Origin: JBDXHU01 sp039989475
Lineage (GTDB): Bacteria; Pseudomonadota; Gammaproteobacteria; Pseudomonadales; Halieaceae
Reading direction: 5' to 3'
DNA: 64,000 nt
NCBI GenBank assembly: GCA_039989475.1
Contig: JBDXHU010000005.1
Span: 264,042-328,041 of the forward strand
Position numbers and translations under genes: made by a program. Shown here in pieces: positions 33,382 through 41,310 of this stretch. The notes under the pieces were generated by a model. That model saw nothing but the letters and a program-made list of their open reading frames with translations. It was not told where the DNA came from and ran no database searches. The first letter of the stretch is position 1; every line of letters starts with the position of its first letter.

Positions 33382-34463
33382 TGTCCGGACTGTACCTGAG
33401 CCCGGGATTGTTCCCGCACGAATTCCTGCGACCGACCGTGGAATTCATCCTCACCACCCAGGAAAGCAGCGGCGAGATTCCCTGGTTCGATGGCGGCCAC
33501 AGTGATCCCTGGGATCATGTCGAGGCCGCCATGGGCCTGTCGGTTGGCGGTGAGTATGATGCGGCCGAGCGCGCCTATCGCTGGTTGGCGCAAACCCAGC
33601 TTGAAGACGGCAGCTGGTGGGCGGGTTATCGCGGCATCGAGGTCGATAATGGTGAGCGTCGCGAGACCAACTTTGTCGCCTATGTCGCCACTGGCCTCTG
33701 GCACCATTACCTGATTAGCGGCCGCCGCGAATTCCTGTTGGAATTGTGGCCGGTCGTGGAAAAAGCTATCGGTTTCGTGCTGATTTTGCAGACTGAACAC
33801 GGCGATATTCACTGGGCCATCAGTGCCGATGGCAGCGCCCGTGAAGATGCCCTGGTGACGGGCTGTAGCTCCATCTATAAAAGCCTCGAATGCGCCCATA
33901 ATATTGCGGTAACCCTGGGTTATGAGCGACCCCAATGGCTGCATGCACGGGAGCGCCTGGGCGATGCGCTGCGCAATAAGCCGGAGCGCTTTGATCGCAC
34001 CTGGGAAAGCAAGGCCCGTTATTCCATGGACTGGTTTTACCCGGTCTTGACCGGTGTGCTCAACGAGAAAGAGTCCCGCGCGCGCCTGGCTGCCCGCTGG
34101 GATGAGTTCGTTGAGGACGGGCTGGGTTGCCGCTGTGTCTCGGATGAACCCTGGGTCACCGTCGCCGAGAGTTGCGAACTGGTCATGGCACTATTGGCGG
34201 CAGGCGATCACGCACGCGCGGTTGAGCTGTACAGCTGGTTGCATCAATGGCGCCTGGAGGGTGGTGACTACTGGACCGGTTACCAGTTCGCCCTGGACAT
34301 CATGTGGCCTGACGAAAAGCCCACCTGGACGGCTGGCGCCATTATGCTGGCTGCCGATGCGCTGACCGAGTACAGTCCCGCTGCCAAGCTGTTCCGTGAG
34401 GTCAATTTGCTGGATACTGAGGCGAATGCAGTCGCCCTGGCTGCAAGCCGGCGCAACTTATAG
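33381..34463 (+). CDS. QW-motif alpha/alpha-toroid protein (prenyltransferase/cyclase-like)
   Basis: A 360-residue, Trp- and Asp-rich protein likely to fold as an (alpha/alpha)6 barrel. The segment LAQTQLEDGSWWAGYRG is a QW-type motif of squalene cyclase and prenyltransferase subunits, and WDHVEAAMGLSVGGEY and RLEGGDYWTGYQFA look like further internal repeats. No DDxxD motif is evident and no signal peptide is seen. It could bind a polyisoprenoid or glycan substrate, or be a glycosidase-like toroid. Its ATG overlaps the methyltransferase stop; its own end overlaps the convergent methyltransferase at 34458-34463. Confidence 0.7.
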   Translation: MSGLYLSPGLFPHEFLRPTVEFILTTQESSGEIPWFDGGHSDPWDHVEAAMGLSVGGEYDAAERAYRWLAQTQLEDGSWWAGYRGIEVDNGERRETNFVAYVATGLWHHYLISGRREFLLELWPVVEKAIGFVLILQTEHGDIHWAISADGSAREDALVTGCSSIYKSLECAHNIAVTLGYERPQWLHARERLGDALRNKPERFDRTWESKARYSMDWFYPVLTGVLNEKESRARLAARWDEFVEDGLGCRCVSDEPWVTVAESCELVMALLAAGDHARAVELYSWLHQWRLEGGDYWTGYQFALDIMWPDEKPTWTAGAIMLAADALTEYSPAAKLFREVNLLDTEANAVALAASRRNL

Positions 34464-35075
34464 CCGGCGCAAGAGAGCGAGGCTGTTGACCCGCGCGATT
34501 TCGCTGAACAGGCCCGACGCCAGCGCCAGTCGATAAATCGCATAGGGGGCCTGGCCGCCGGCATGGGCATCCGGAAAGACATCGTGAATTGCCAGTATGC
34601 CCCCGCTCAGCACATGACCCGACCAGCAACGATAGTCTGTTAGTGCCGCATCCAGGCTGTGGCCGCCATCGATAAACACCATCCCCAGCGGAGTCGTCCA
34701 GTGCCGGGCCGCCGTGACAGAGTCGGTGACAATGGGTATGACCTGGTCGCTGACCCCGGCACTGCGGACATTGCGCCGAAACTCGCGGAATGTATCGACC
34801 ACACCGTCACTGGCATCAAATAAATCCGGATCGTGAAAAAATTCCCCCGGTTGGTGCTCCTCCGAGCCCTGGTGGTGATCCAGGGCATATACCACGCTGG
34901 CCTGGTCACCGATTGCCAGCGCCAGGCACAGTGTGGACTTGCCACAATAGCTGCCTATCTCCAGCAGCGGTCCCAGCGTGCAAGACTCGCCGGCGGCCGC
35001 GTAAAGGGCATTGGCCTCATCATCGGCCAGGAAGCCCTTGATCTGCTCCCAGCCGGGTGGCGCTGAGAATTTCAA
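34458..35075 (-). CDS. Class I SAM-dependent methyltransferase (Methyltransf_24/CmcI-like)
   Basis: A 205-residue protein. The SAM loop is LLEIGSYCGKSTLCLALA; YALDHHQGSE follows beta-2, and VFIDGGHSLDAALTDYRCW carries the DGxH motif typical of the CmcI/catechol O-methyltransferase-like group, where these residues bind a metal. It faces the GT-MT-toroid trio and overlaps its end by 6 bp. It may modify the same product. It lies 17 bp upstream of tolC... the tolC stop follows its start on the same strand side, so cotranscription after tolC is possible. Confidence 0.8.
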   Translation of the reverse strand: MKFSAPPGWEQIKGFLADDEANALYAAAGESCTLGPLLEIGSYCGKSTLCLALAIGDQASVVYALDHHQGSEEHQPGEFFHDPDLFDASDGVVDTFREFRRNVRSAGVSDQVIPIVTDSVTAARHWTTPLGMVFIDGGHSLDAALTDYRCWSGHVLSGGILAIHDVFPDAHAGGQAPYAIYRLALASGLFSEIARVNSLALLRRL

Positions 35076-35091
35076 GGAACTCCGGTCCGGC

Positions 35092-36531
35092 CTAGCGGGT
35101 CGGGTAGGGCGTGCCGCTGCGGCTGGCGGTCGGCGCCGCGGGTGCGATCAGCTGCGCGTCGAGCCGGTATACATCCTCCGGGCTGAGCAGACCGGCCACC
35201 TGCTTCAGCAGCAGAATGTCCCGGACGTAGTCGTAACGGGCATTGGCATAGTCGCGTTTGGCACCGAACAGGGTGTTCTGTGCATTCAGTACGTCGACGA
35301 TATTACGGGTACCGACTTCGTAGCCGGCCTGGGTGGCGTCCAGCGCACTCTGCGAGGAAACAATACTGAGCTGGCGCGCATTGACGCGGGCCACATCGCT
35401 GATCACGGTCATGTGCAGTGAGCGGGCGTCGGTTACCGTTTCTCGCATCAGGTTGATGCGGCTCTCCCGGGCGGAGATATATTGCTGGGCTGCCTGGCGG
35501 CGGCTGGCACTAATTGCACCACCGCTGAACAATGGCACGTCGACACGCAGCTGGTAGACCGTTTCATCGCGATCATTGTCGGGGGAGACATCAAAGCCGG
35601 TAGAGGGTTTTACACTGCGGTCACCATTGGTGGAAAAGTCGGAGTAGCTGGCGCTGCCGCTGACCTTGGGCAGGTGTTCCATCTTGTTGGCCTTGGCACT
35701 CTGGCGGGCGGCTTCCTCGCCATAGGCAGCGGCGTTGAGGCGGAAATTGTGATCCAGGGCAAAATCAACCCAGTCACTGCGCTGGGTTGGCTCCGGTTGT
35801 TTGATGTCAAAATCCGGGCGCAGCAGGTAAATGTTGGAATGGTAGCGACCGGTCAGCACCGATAGCCTTTCTATCGCTACGTTCAGGTTGTTTTCGTCGG
35901 TAATGCGCTCTACCCGTGACAAGTCATAGGCAGCCTGGGCTTCGTGAACATCAGTAATAGCGATCAGGCCCACCTCAAAGCGCTGCTGGGTCTGTTCCAA
36001 CTGACGCTGGAAGGCGCGCTCCCTGGCCTGGGACGCCTCGAGGTTATCCTGGGCCCGCAATACGCCCAGGTAGTCTCCGACCACCCTGACAATTAATTGT
36101 TGCTGGTCGGCGGCAAAGTTGGCTTCCGCCTGCCTGGAAGTCTCCTTGCCCGACTGGAAAGTAAACCAGGCCGGCAGGTCGAAAATGGCCTGGTTCAATG
36201 ACACCTGGTAGCCATCCGTGTCAACGTCAATTTTGGTTGAAGTATCCACAGTGCCAATCGGGTTATTTGGGTCGCCGGTGGTATCGACTGACTGGGCATC
36301 AGTCGTGCTATCGCTGTCGGTGTATTGATAATTGCCTGAAACCTGGGGCAACAGGGCCGACAGGCCGAGGCGCTCGGTCTCCAGATTGGCCCGGTAGGTG
36401 GCTTCCTGGGATTTCAGCAGGGCGTCGTTCTCCAGTGCCAACTCATAAATGTCGCGTAGCGTATCCGCATTGGCGAAGTGGGTGCTGACAATCAGTGCGA
36501 TGGCCGGGAATAGTCTTATCGACAATTTCAT
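35092..36531 (-). CDS. tolC: TolC-family outer-membrane efflux channel
   Basis: A 479-residue trimeric channel subunit for drug efflux and type I secretion. It has a signal peptide (SIRLFPAIALIVSTHFANA) and two repeated long helical regions with the typical YELALENDALLKSQEATYRA start and EVGTRNIVDVLNAQNTLF in the second repeat. The SSO1/YqiB-side gene order (tolC divergent from DUF1249-cpdA-parE) is the gammaproteobacterial tolC locus. It could serve a type I system exporting the giant protein at 51916, by inference only. The methyltransferase at 34458-35075 lies 16 bp downstream on the same strand. Confidence 0.94.
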   Translation of the reverse strand: MKLSIRLFPAIALIVSTHFANADTLRDIYELALENDALLKSQEATYRANLETERLGLSALLPQVSGNYQYTDSDSTTDAQSVDTTGDPNNPIGTVDTSTKIDVDTDGYQVSLNQAIFDLPAWFTFQSGKETSRQAEANFAADQQQLIVRVVGDYLGVLRAQDNLEASQARERAFQRQLEQTQQRFEVGLIAITDVHEAQAAYDLSRVERITDENNLNVAIERLSVLTGRYHSNIYLLRPDFDIKQPEPTQRSDWVDFALDHNFRLNAAAYGEEAARQSAKANKMEHLPKVSGSASYSDFSTNGDRSVKPSTGFDVSPDNDRDETVYQLRVDVPLFSGGAISASRRQAAQQYISARESRINLMRETVTDARSLHMTVISDVARVNARQLSIVSSQSALDATQAGYEVGTRNIVDVLNAQNTLFGAKRDYANARYDYVRDILLLKQVAGLLSPEDVYRLDAQLIAPAAPTASRSGTPYPTR

Positions 36532-36606
36532 TGCGAGATCCTTGCTGATAGTACGCTCTCTGTGCGAATGACCAAGTGGCCTTTTTTCGCTCGAGACACA
36601 ACGTTA

Positions 36607-36627
36607 AGGCGGCTAATCATACCGCCT
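36607..36627. repeat. Inverted repeat in the tolC/DUF1249 gap
   Basis: AGGCGG (36607-36612) and CCGCCT (36622-36627) flank a 9-base AT-rich centre in the 196-bp divergent gap. It could be an operator for tolC or a hairpin. No nudF-like coding sequence is visible in this gap. Confidence 0.3.
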
Positions 36628-36727
36628 GTGAGCACAGTCTGAAACATGGAATATGTCTCTTATTTGTGCAAAGGTAACTGCTAGACTTTGTTTTTTGAGT
36701 AAATCTATCGTTTACAGGGATTATGAG

Positions 36728-37204
36728 GTGAGCCGCTCGTCCATAAGGTATTCCGTTGACCTGGCCGCAATGCATGCGACTTGTGAGTCAAACTATGCCC
36801 GGTTATTGCAGCTGTTTCCCGATTACGAAACCACCAACAGCCGTGAATTCAGCCTGGCTGACGGCCAGCGTGTACGCATAGACGTGGTTGAGCGCTGTCG
36901 CTACACCACCCTGATGAAAGTGTGCCAGCAAACGACCCAGCAGGGTGCCGGTGAAAGCTGGCTGGCCAGCCCGCGCTTTGACCTGCGTGCCTATCACGAT
37001 GCGCGCATGGTGGAGGTAACGGCCTTTCAGTCGCAACGGCTGATTGCCGGACGTTATGACTATCCCAACGACAATATGCACGCTCCCGATGAGAAGGCCC
37101 AGCAGAACCTGTTCCTGGCTGAGTGGCTCAGCCATTGCATCGCCCACGGCTGCAGCAGTGCGGTGCTGGCCCGGCTCGCTGCTGGTACGGCAGATGCATC
37201 GTGA
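36728..37204 (+). CDS. yqiB: DUF1249 family protein (YqiB-like)
   Basis: A 158-residue protein of unknown biochemical function, recognised by MHATCESNYARLLQLFPDY and by its position before cpdA. GTG 36728 has CAGGGA 7 bp upstream; the open frame extends to 36653 without a family-like sequence. A C-terminal stretch with clustered Asn/Asp (YDYPNDNMHAPDEKAQQNLF) is conserved in the family. Its stop overlaps the cpdA GTG (GTGA), so the two are coupled. Confidence 0.85.
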   Translation: MSRSSIRYSVDLAAMHATCESNYARLLQLFPDYETTNSREFSLADGQRVRIDVVERCRYTTLMKVCQQTTQQGAGESWLASPRFDLRAYHDARMVEVTAFQSQRLIAGRYDYPNDNMHAPDEKAQQNLFLAEWLSHCIAHGCSSAVLARLAAGTADAS

Positions 37205-38031
37205 GCAGCGGCGTCAGGAAAATTACAACTGAGGCGGACTGCCTGCATTTATTGCAAGTGACTGACACGCATTTGAGCCGGGATGAGGGTGGCACCCTGC
37301 TCGGACTTGATACCGATTTCAGCCTGCAGCAGGTTATCCAACTGGCCCAGCGCGAGCGCGGACAGTTTGACCTGGTGCTGGCGACTGGTGACATCTCTGA
37401 CCACGGGGCGCAAGAGTCCTATATCCGCGCTGCGGCTTATATGGACTCATTCAATGCACCCGTGGCCTGGCTGGTGGGCAATCACGACTGTGCCGATACC
37501 ATGACCAGCACCCTGGGGGGAGACGAGGGTCTCGACCGGGCGCTGCAGGCGGGCAGTTGGCTGATTGTAATGCTGAATTCACAGATACCGGGAGAAGTGG
37601 GTGGAGAGCTGGGCCCGGAGGAGCTGGAATGGCTGCAGCGCTGTCTGGACCATGCCGCGACCGAGTCCCTGCACTGCCTGGTCTGCCTGCATCACCACCC
37701 GGTGCCTATGAACTCTGGCTGGATCGACGAGCAGATGGTGGCAGACCGCGAGGCCTTTTTTGCGCTGTTGGACCAGTATGACTGTGTGCGCGGTGTGCTC
37801 TGGGGCCATGTACACCAGCTGCATGAGAGCGAGCGCAGTTCTGTGAAGCTCATGTCCACACCCTCATCGTGTATCCAGTTCGCCCCCGGTAGCCACGGTT
37901 TCAAGGTCGATGACCAGCCACCTGGTTATCGCTGGCTGGACCTGTATGCCGATGGCCGCATCGAGACCGGCATATCCCGGGTGCAGGACGTGGAATTCTC
38001 CGTGGATCTGGATTCCAGCGGCTATTTATAA
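37201..38031 (+). CDS. cpdA: 3',5'-cyclic AMP phosphodiesterase
   Basis: Class III phosphodiesterase hydrolysing cAMP, 276 residues. All metallophosphoesterase motifs are intact: VTDTHL, ATGDISDHG, VGNHD, CLHHHPVP and WGHVHQ. GTG 37201 is chosen because it overlaps the DUF1249 stop and leads directly to the first metal-binding strand. It implies cAMP-Crp control in this organism. It is followed by parE after 73 bp; yqiA, usually between them, is absent. Confidence 0.93.
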   Translation: MSSGVRKITTEADCLHLLQVTDTHLSRDEGGTLLGLDTDFSLQQVIQLAQRERGQFDLVLATGDISDHGAQESYIRAAAYMDSFNAPVAWLVGNHDCADTMTSTLGGDEGLDRALQAGSWLIVMLNSQIPGEVGGELGPEELEWLQRCLDHAATESLHCLVCLHHHPVPMNSGWIDEQMVADREAFFALLDQYDCVRGVLWGHVHQLHESERSSVKLMSTPSSCIQFAPGSHGFKVDDQPPGYRWLDLYADGRIETGISRVQDVEFSVDLDSSGYL

Positions 38032-38104
38032 GTGCAATCTGGGTTACACTAGCCGCGTAAACATTCTGTATTTAGACCAAGCGACGCCTGGGTAACACTT
38101 CTAG

Positions 38105-39991
38105 ATGAGCAAATATACCGCTGAAGATATCGAGGTCCTCACCGGCCTTGAGCCTGTGCGCAAGCGCCCGGGTATGTACACCGACACCACCCGCCCCAAT
38201 CACCTGGCCCAGGAAGTCATCGACAACAGTGTCGACGAGGCGCTGGCGGGTCACGCCGATGAAATCTCGGTCATTCTGCACAAGGATGGCTCCCTGACCT
38301 GTACCGACAACGGTCGCGGCATGCCGGTGGACATGCACCCCCAGCAAAAGAAGCCGGGGGTGGAGGTCATCCTCACCACCCTCCATGCAGGGGGCAAATT
38401 TTCCAGCAAGAATTACCAGTTCAGCGGCGGCCTGCACGGCGTGGGTGTGTCTGTGGTCAATGCCCTGTCGCAGGAGCTGGAAGTCACTATCCGGCGAGAT
38501 GCCAAGGTCTACCAGATGGCCTTCAAGGGGGGCGCCACCGTGAGCGCTCTGGAGGTGATAGATACTTGCGGTCAGCGCAATACCGGCACCACCGTGAAAT
38601 TCACGCCGGACCCCCAGTACTTCGACTCCATCAACTTTTCCGTGCCGCGACTCAAACATGTACTGCGCGCCAAGGCTGTGCTGTGCCCCAAATTGCGGGT
38701 CAAATTCAAGGATGAGTCGAAAAAGGAAACAGAGGAATGGTATTACGAGGATGGCCTCACGGATTACCTGGCTGACGCGACCATCGATTTCCCGGTGGTT
38801 CCCGAGGAACCCTTCGTGGGTAGCTTCAGTGGCAGCAATGAAGGTGTCGACTGGGCCGTGCAATGGCTGCCGGAAGGCGGTGAGGTGGTCGCAGAAAGTT
38901 ACGTGAACCTGATTCCCACAGCTCAGGGTGGCACCCATGTGAACGGCTTGCGCACCGGCCTGCTGGATGCCATGCGCGACTTCTGTGAAATTCGCAGCCT
39001 GTTGCCACGTGGGGTAAAGCTCAGCCCGGATGATATTTGGGATCGCTGCGCCTATGTGCTCTCGTCCAAGCTGGAAGACCCACAGTTTTCCGGCCAGACC
39101 AAGGAGCGCCTGTCTTCGCGTGAGGCAGCTGCCTTTGTCTCCGGGGTGGCCAAGGACGCCTTCAGCCTGTGGCTGAATCAGCACACGGAGGCGGCCGAAA
39201 AGCTCGCTGAGATGTGCATCAACAATGCCCAGAGCCGCCTGCGCAGTGCCAAAAAAGTGGAGCGCAAGCGGGTCTCGGCGGGACCGGCGCTGCCGGGCAA
39301 GCTGGCGGACTGCTCGGGTCAGGATTCCGGTCGCGCTGAGCTGTTCCTGGTGGAGGGTGACTCCGCCGGTGGTTCAGCCAAGCAGGCCCGGGACCGCGAG
39401 TTCCAGGCCATCCTGCCGCTGCGCGGCAAGATCCTCAATACCTGGGAGGTGGACTCCCAGGAAATCCTGGCCTCCCAGGAGGTACACAATATATCTGTTG
39501 CCCTGGGCATTGACCCTGCCAGTGATGAGCTGTCGGGCCTGCGTTATGACAAGGTTTGCATACTCGCCGATGCCGACTCGGATGGCCTGCACATTGCTAC
39601 CTTGATCTGCGCCCTGTTTGTGCGCCACTTTCGTGCCCTGGTCCAGGCCGGCCATGTATACGTAGCGATGCCGCCGCTGTACCGCATTGATGTTGGCAAG
39701 GAAGTTTTTTATGCCCTCGATGAGGGCGAAAAGCAGGGTGTGCTGGATCGTATCGAGGCGGAAAAGATTCGCGGCAAGGTCAATGTGCAGCGCTTTAAGG
39801 GCCTTGGTGAAATGAACCCCCTGCAGCTGCGTGAGACTACCATGGACCCGGACACCCGGCGCCTGGTGCGGCTGGTACTGGACTCCGGCGACGGCACCAA
39901 CAAGATGCTGGATATGCTGTTGGCGAAAAAGCGCGCGCCGGATCGCAAGCAGTGGCTGGAAAAGAAGGGCGATCTCGCCGAAGTGGTTTGA
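38105..39991 (+). CDS. parE: DNA topoisomerase IV subunit B
   Basis: ATPase subunit of topoisomerase IV, which decatenates daughter chromosomes. The GHKL ATP site is intact (EVIDNSVDEALAG and DNGRGMPVD; GGLHGVGVSVVNA). The TOPRIM region carries LFLVEGDSAGGSAKQARDRE and ADADSDGLHIATL. The 628-residue length without a long insert, and the cpdA neighbour, favour ParE over GyrB. TACACT at 38045-38050 could be a -10 for a separate promoter. Confidence 0.95.
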   Translation: MSKYTAEDIEVLTGLEPVRKRPGMYTDTTRPNHLAQEVIDNSVDEALAGHADEISVILHKDGSLTCTDNGRGMPVDMHPQQKKPGVEVILTTLHAGGKFSSKNYQFSGGLHGVGVSVVNALSQELEVTIRRDAKVYQMAFKGGATVSALEVIDTCGQRNTGTTVKFTPDPQYFDSINFSVPRLKHVLRAKAVLCPKLRVKFKDESKKETEEWYYEDGLTDYLADATIDFPVVPEEPFVGSFSGSNEGVDWAVQWLPEGGEVVAESYVNLIPTAQGGTHVNGLRTGLLDAMRDFCEIRSLLPRGVKLSPDDIWDRCAYVLSSKLEDPQFSGQTKERLSSREAAAFVSGVAKDAFSLWLNQHTEAAEKLAEMCINNAQSRLRSAKKVERKRVSAGPALPGKLADCSGQDSGRAELFLVEGDSAGGSAKQARDREFQAILPLRGKILNTWEVDSQEILASQEVHNISVALGIDPASDELSGLRYDKVCILADADSDGLHIATLICALFVRHFRALVQAGHVYVAMPPLYRIDVGKEVFYALDEGEKQGVLDRIEAEKIRGKVNVQRFKGLGEMNPLQLRETTMDPDTRRLVRLVLDSGDGTNKMLDMLLAKKRAPDRKQWLEKKGDLAEVV

Positions 39992-40011
39992 CGGCAGTTG
40001 TTTGATTGTTG

Positions 40012-41304
40012 CTAAAGAGGCTTCGGTGTGAAGCTGCTATCAGTGGACAACTGTACCTGGTTTCTGCCACTGGCTTTGGCGTTATAGAGGGCCCGATCCG
40101 CGGCACGTATCAGGCTGCCGCTGTCGATTAATTCTGTCGATTGGCTGCTGGCCGTTGATTGGCTGCTGGCTGTTGATTGGCTGCTGGCAACGCCAACGCT
40201 GACCGTAACTATTTTTTGCGAGGCACGGGGGCCGTGCGGGACCCGCAAGTCCTCTACCGCTGCGCGGGCGATTTCGCCGAGGTGGCGTGCGTCTGCGGCG
40301 GAGCAGTCATACCAGACCACGATGAACTCCTCGCCACCGTAGCGACCGGCCTTATCCAATGGCCTTTTGATCGAATCCTGGATGGCGCTGGCGACGTTGC
40401 GCAGGCATTGGTCACCCTGCACGTGGCCAAAATAATCATTGAATTCCTTGAAGTGGTCCACGTCGATCATGGCCACTGCCAGCTCGACTTTGTCACGTTT
40501 GGCCTGGGCGCAGACCTTGTCCAGGTCGAGGGCAAATGCACGTCGATTCAGCAAGCCAGTAAGGCTGTCGTATAGCGCCATTTCACTGAGCAGCTGACGG
40601 CTCAGGTAATTCTCCCGGGTGGTGTATTCAAGAAAGTAGGCGCCCACCAGCCCCACCAGGTTGAAGGCCACAATCATGAAACAATTAAAGGCCAGGTTGG
40701 GTAGCGGATAGCTAAACAGCAGCTGTGAGCTGGGGTAGGCGAGGCTGATAACGAGGCCGGCCAGCATGGCGTGAAAGAAACGCAAGCCCGCCAGGAAGTA
40801 GCAAAAGCAAAGCACGATAAGTTGCGCACTAATCGGCGAAAAAGAGCCGCCAGCGTTAATTGTTCCCAGCATATAGGGGGTGGTAACGCCGTACACTACC
40901 AGGGTCAATATGACGGCCGCCTGCAGCTGTTGTTTGTAGCCCCGGTACAGGGGGATCGCCAGTAAGCCCAGCGCTAACAACTGCAGCAGCCTGGGAATGG
41001 CGATGGCCTCGAATACTTCTTCTGGCAGACGCAGTTGGTCGGTGAAGGAAAACAATAGCGTGAGAATGAAGGCAAAAGGCAGGACCCGCCGCAGCTGTCC
41101 CGGGCTGTTCTCCAGGTAGTACTGGCGAAAGCCCGCTTCCAGCTCCGGTATAAAATTCAGCGAGCGAAAGCCGAGGGCGAATTGGTTTGAAAAGAGTGAC
41201 CGATCCTCTTTCAGTATCTCGCTGACTGTGGACGCGGTGGCGGAGTGATCGCGAGCCCCGGGCGCAGGATTGTGTGTTGGCGCACTGTCGTCTCGTTCCG
41301 CCAT
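40012..41304 (-). CDS. Membrane-bound GGDEF diguanylate cyclase
   Basis: A 430-residue protein: a polar N-terminus, about six transmembrane helices (residues ~75-235), then a GGDEF domain. The active site is RYGGEEFIVV; an inhibitory RxxD site (RPLD) stands five residues before GGEEF, so c-di-GMP feedback is expected. A coding 18-bp repeat adds three copies of ASSQST-like sequence late in the domain (VGVASSQSTASSQSTASS). It should synthesise c-di-GMP in response to a membrane signal. It lies 6 bp after the multihaem cytochrome gene. Confidence 0.92.
   Translation of the reverse strand: MAERDDSAPTHNPAPGARDHSATASTVSEILKEDRSLFSNQFALGFRSLNFIPELEAGFRQYYLENSPGQLRRVLPFAFILTLLFSFTDQLRLPEEVFEAIAIPRLLQLLALGLLAIPLYRGYKQQLQAAVILTLVVYGVTTPYMLGTINAGGSFSPISAQLIVLCFCYFLAGLRFFHAMLAGLVISLAYPSSQLLFSYPLPNLAFNCFMIVAFNLVGLVGAYFLEYTTRENYLSRQLLSEMALYDSLTGLLNRRAFALDLDKVCAQAKRDKVELAVAMIDVDHFKEFNDYFGHVQGDQCLRNVASAIQDSIKRPLDKAGRYGGEEFIVVWYDCSAADARHLGEIARAAVEDLRVPHGPRASQKIVTVSVGVASSQSTASSQSTASSQSTELIDSGSLIRAADRALYNAKASGRNQVQLSTDSSFTPKPL
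40139..40188. repeat. Three tandem 18-bp repeats inside the GGDEF gene
   Basis: Units start GATTGGCTGCTGGC at 40139, 40157 and 40175 (third partial). On the coding strand each encodes six residues, ASSQST-like, so copy-number change keeps the reading frame. The insert lies after the VTVSVGVA strand of the cyclase domain. Confidence 0.9.
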
Positions 41305-41310
41305 CAGCTG

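Noticed and set aside
38072..39184. Long antisense frame opposite parE
   Set aside because: parE GHKL motifs are intact in the forward frame.
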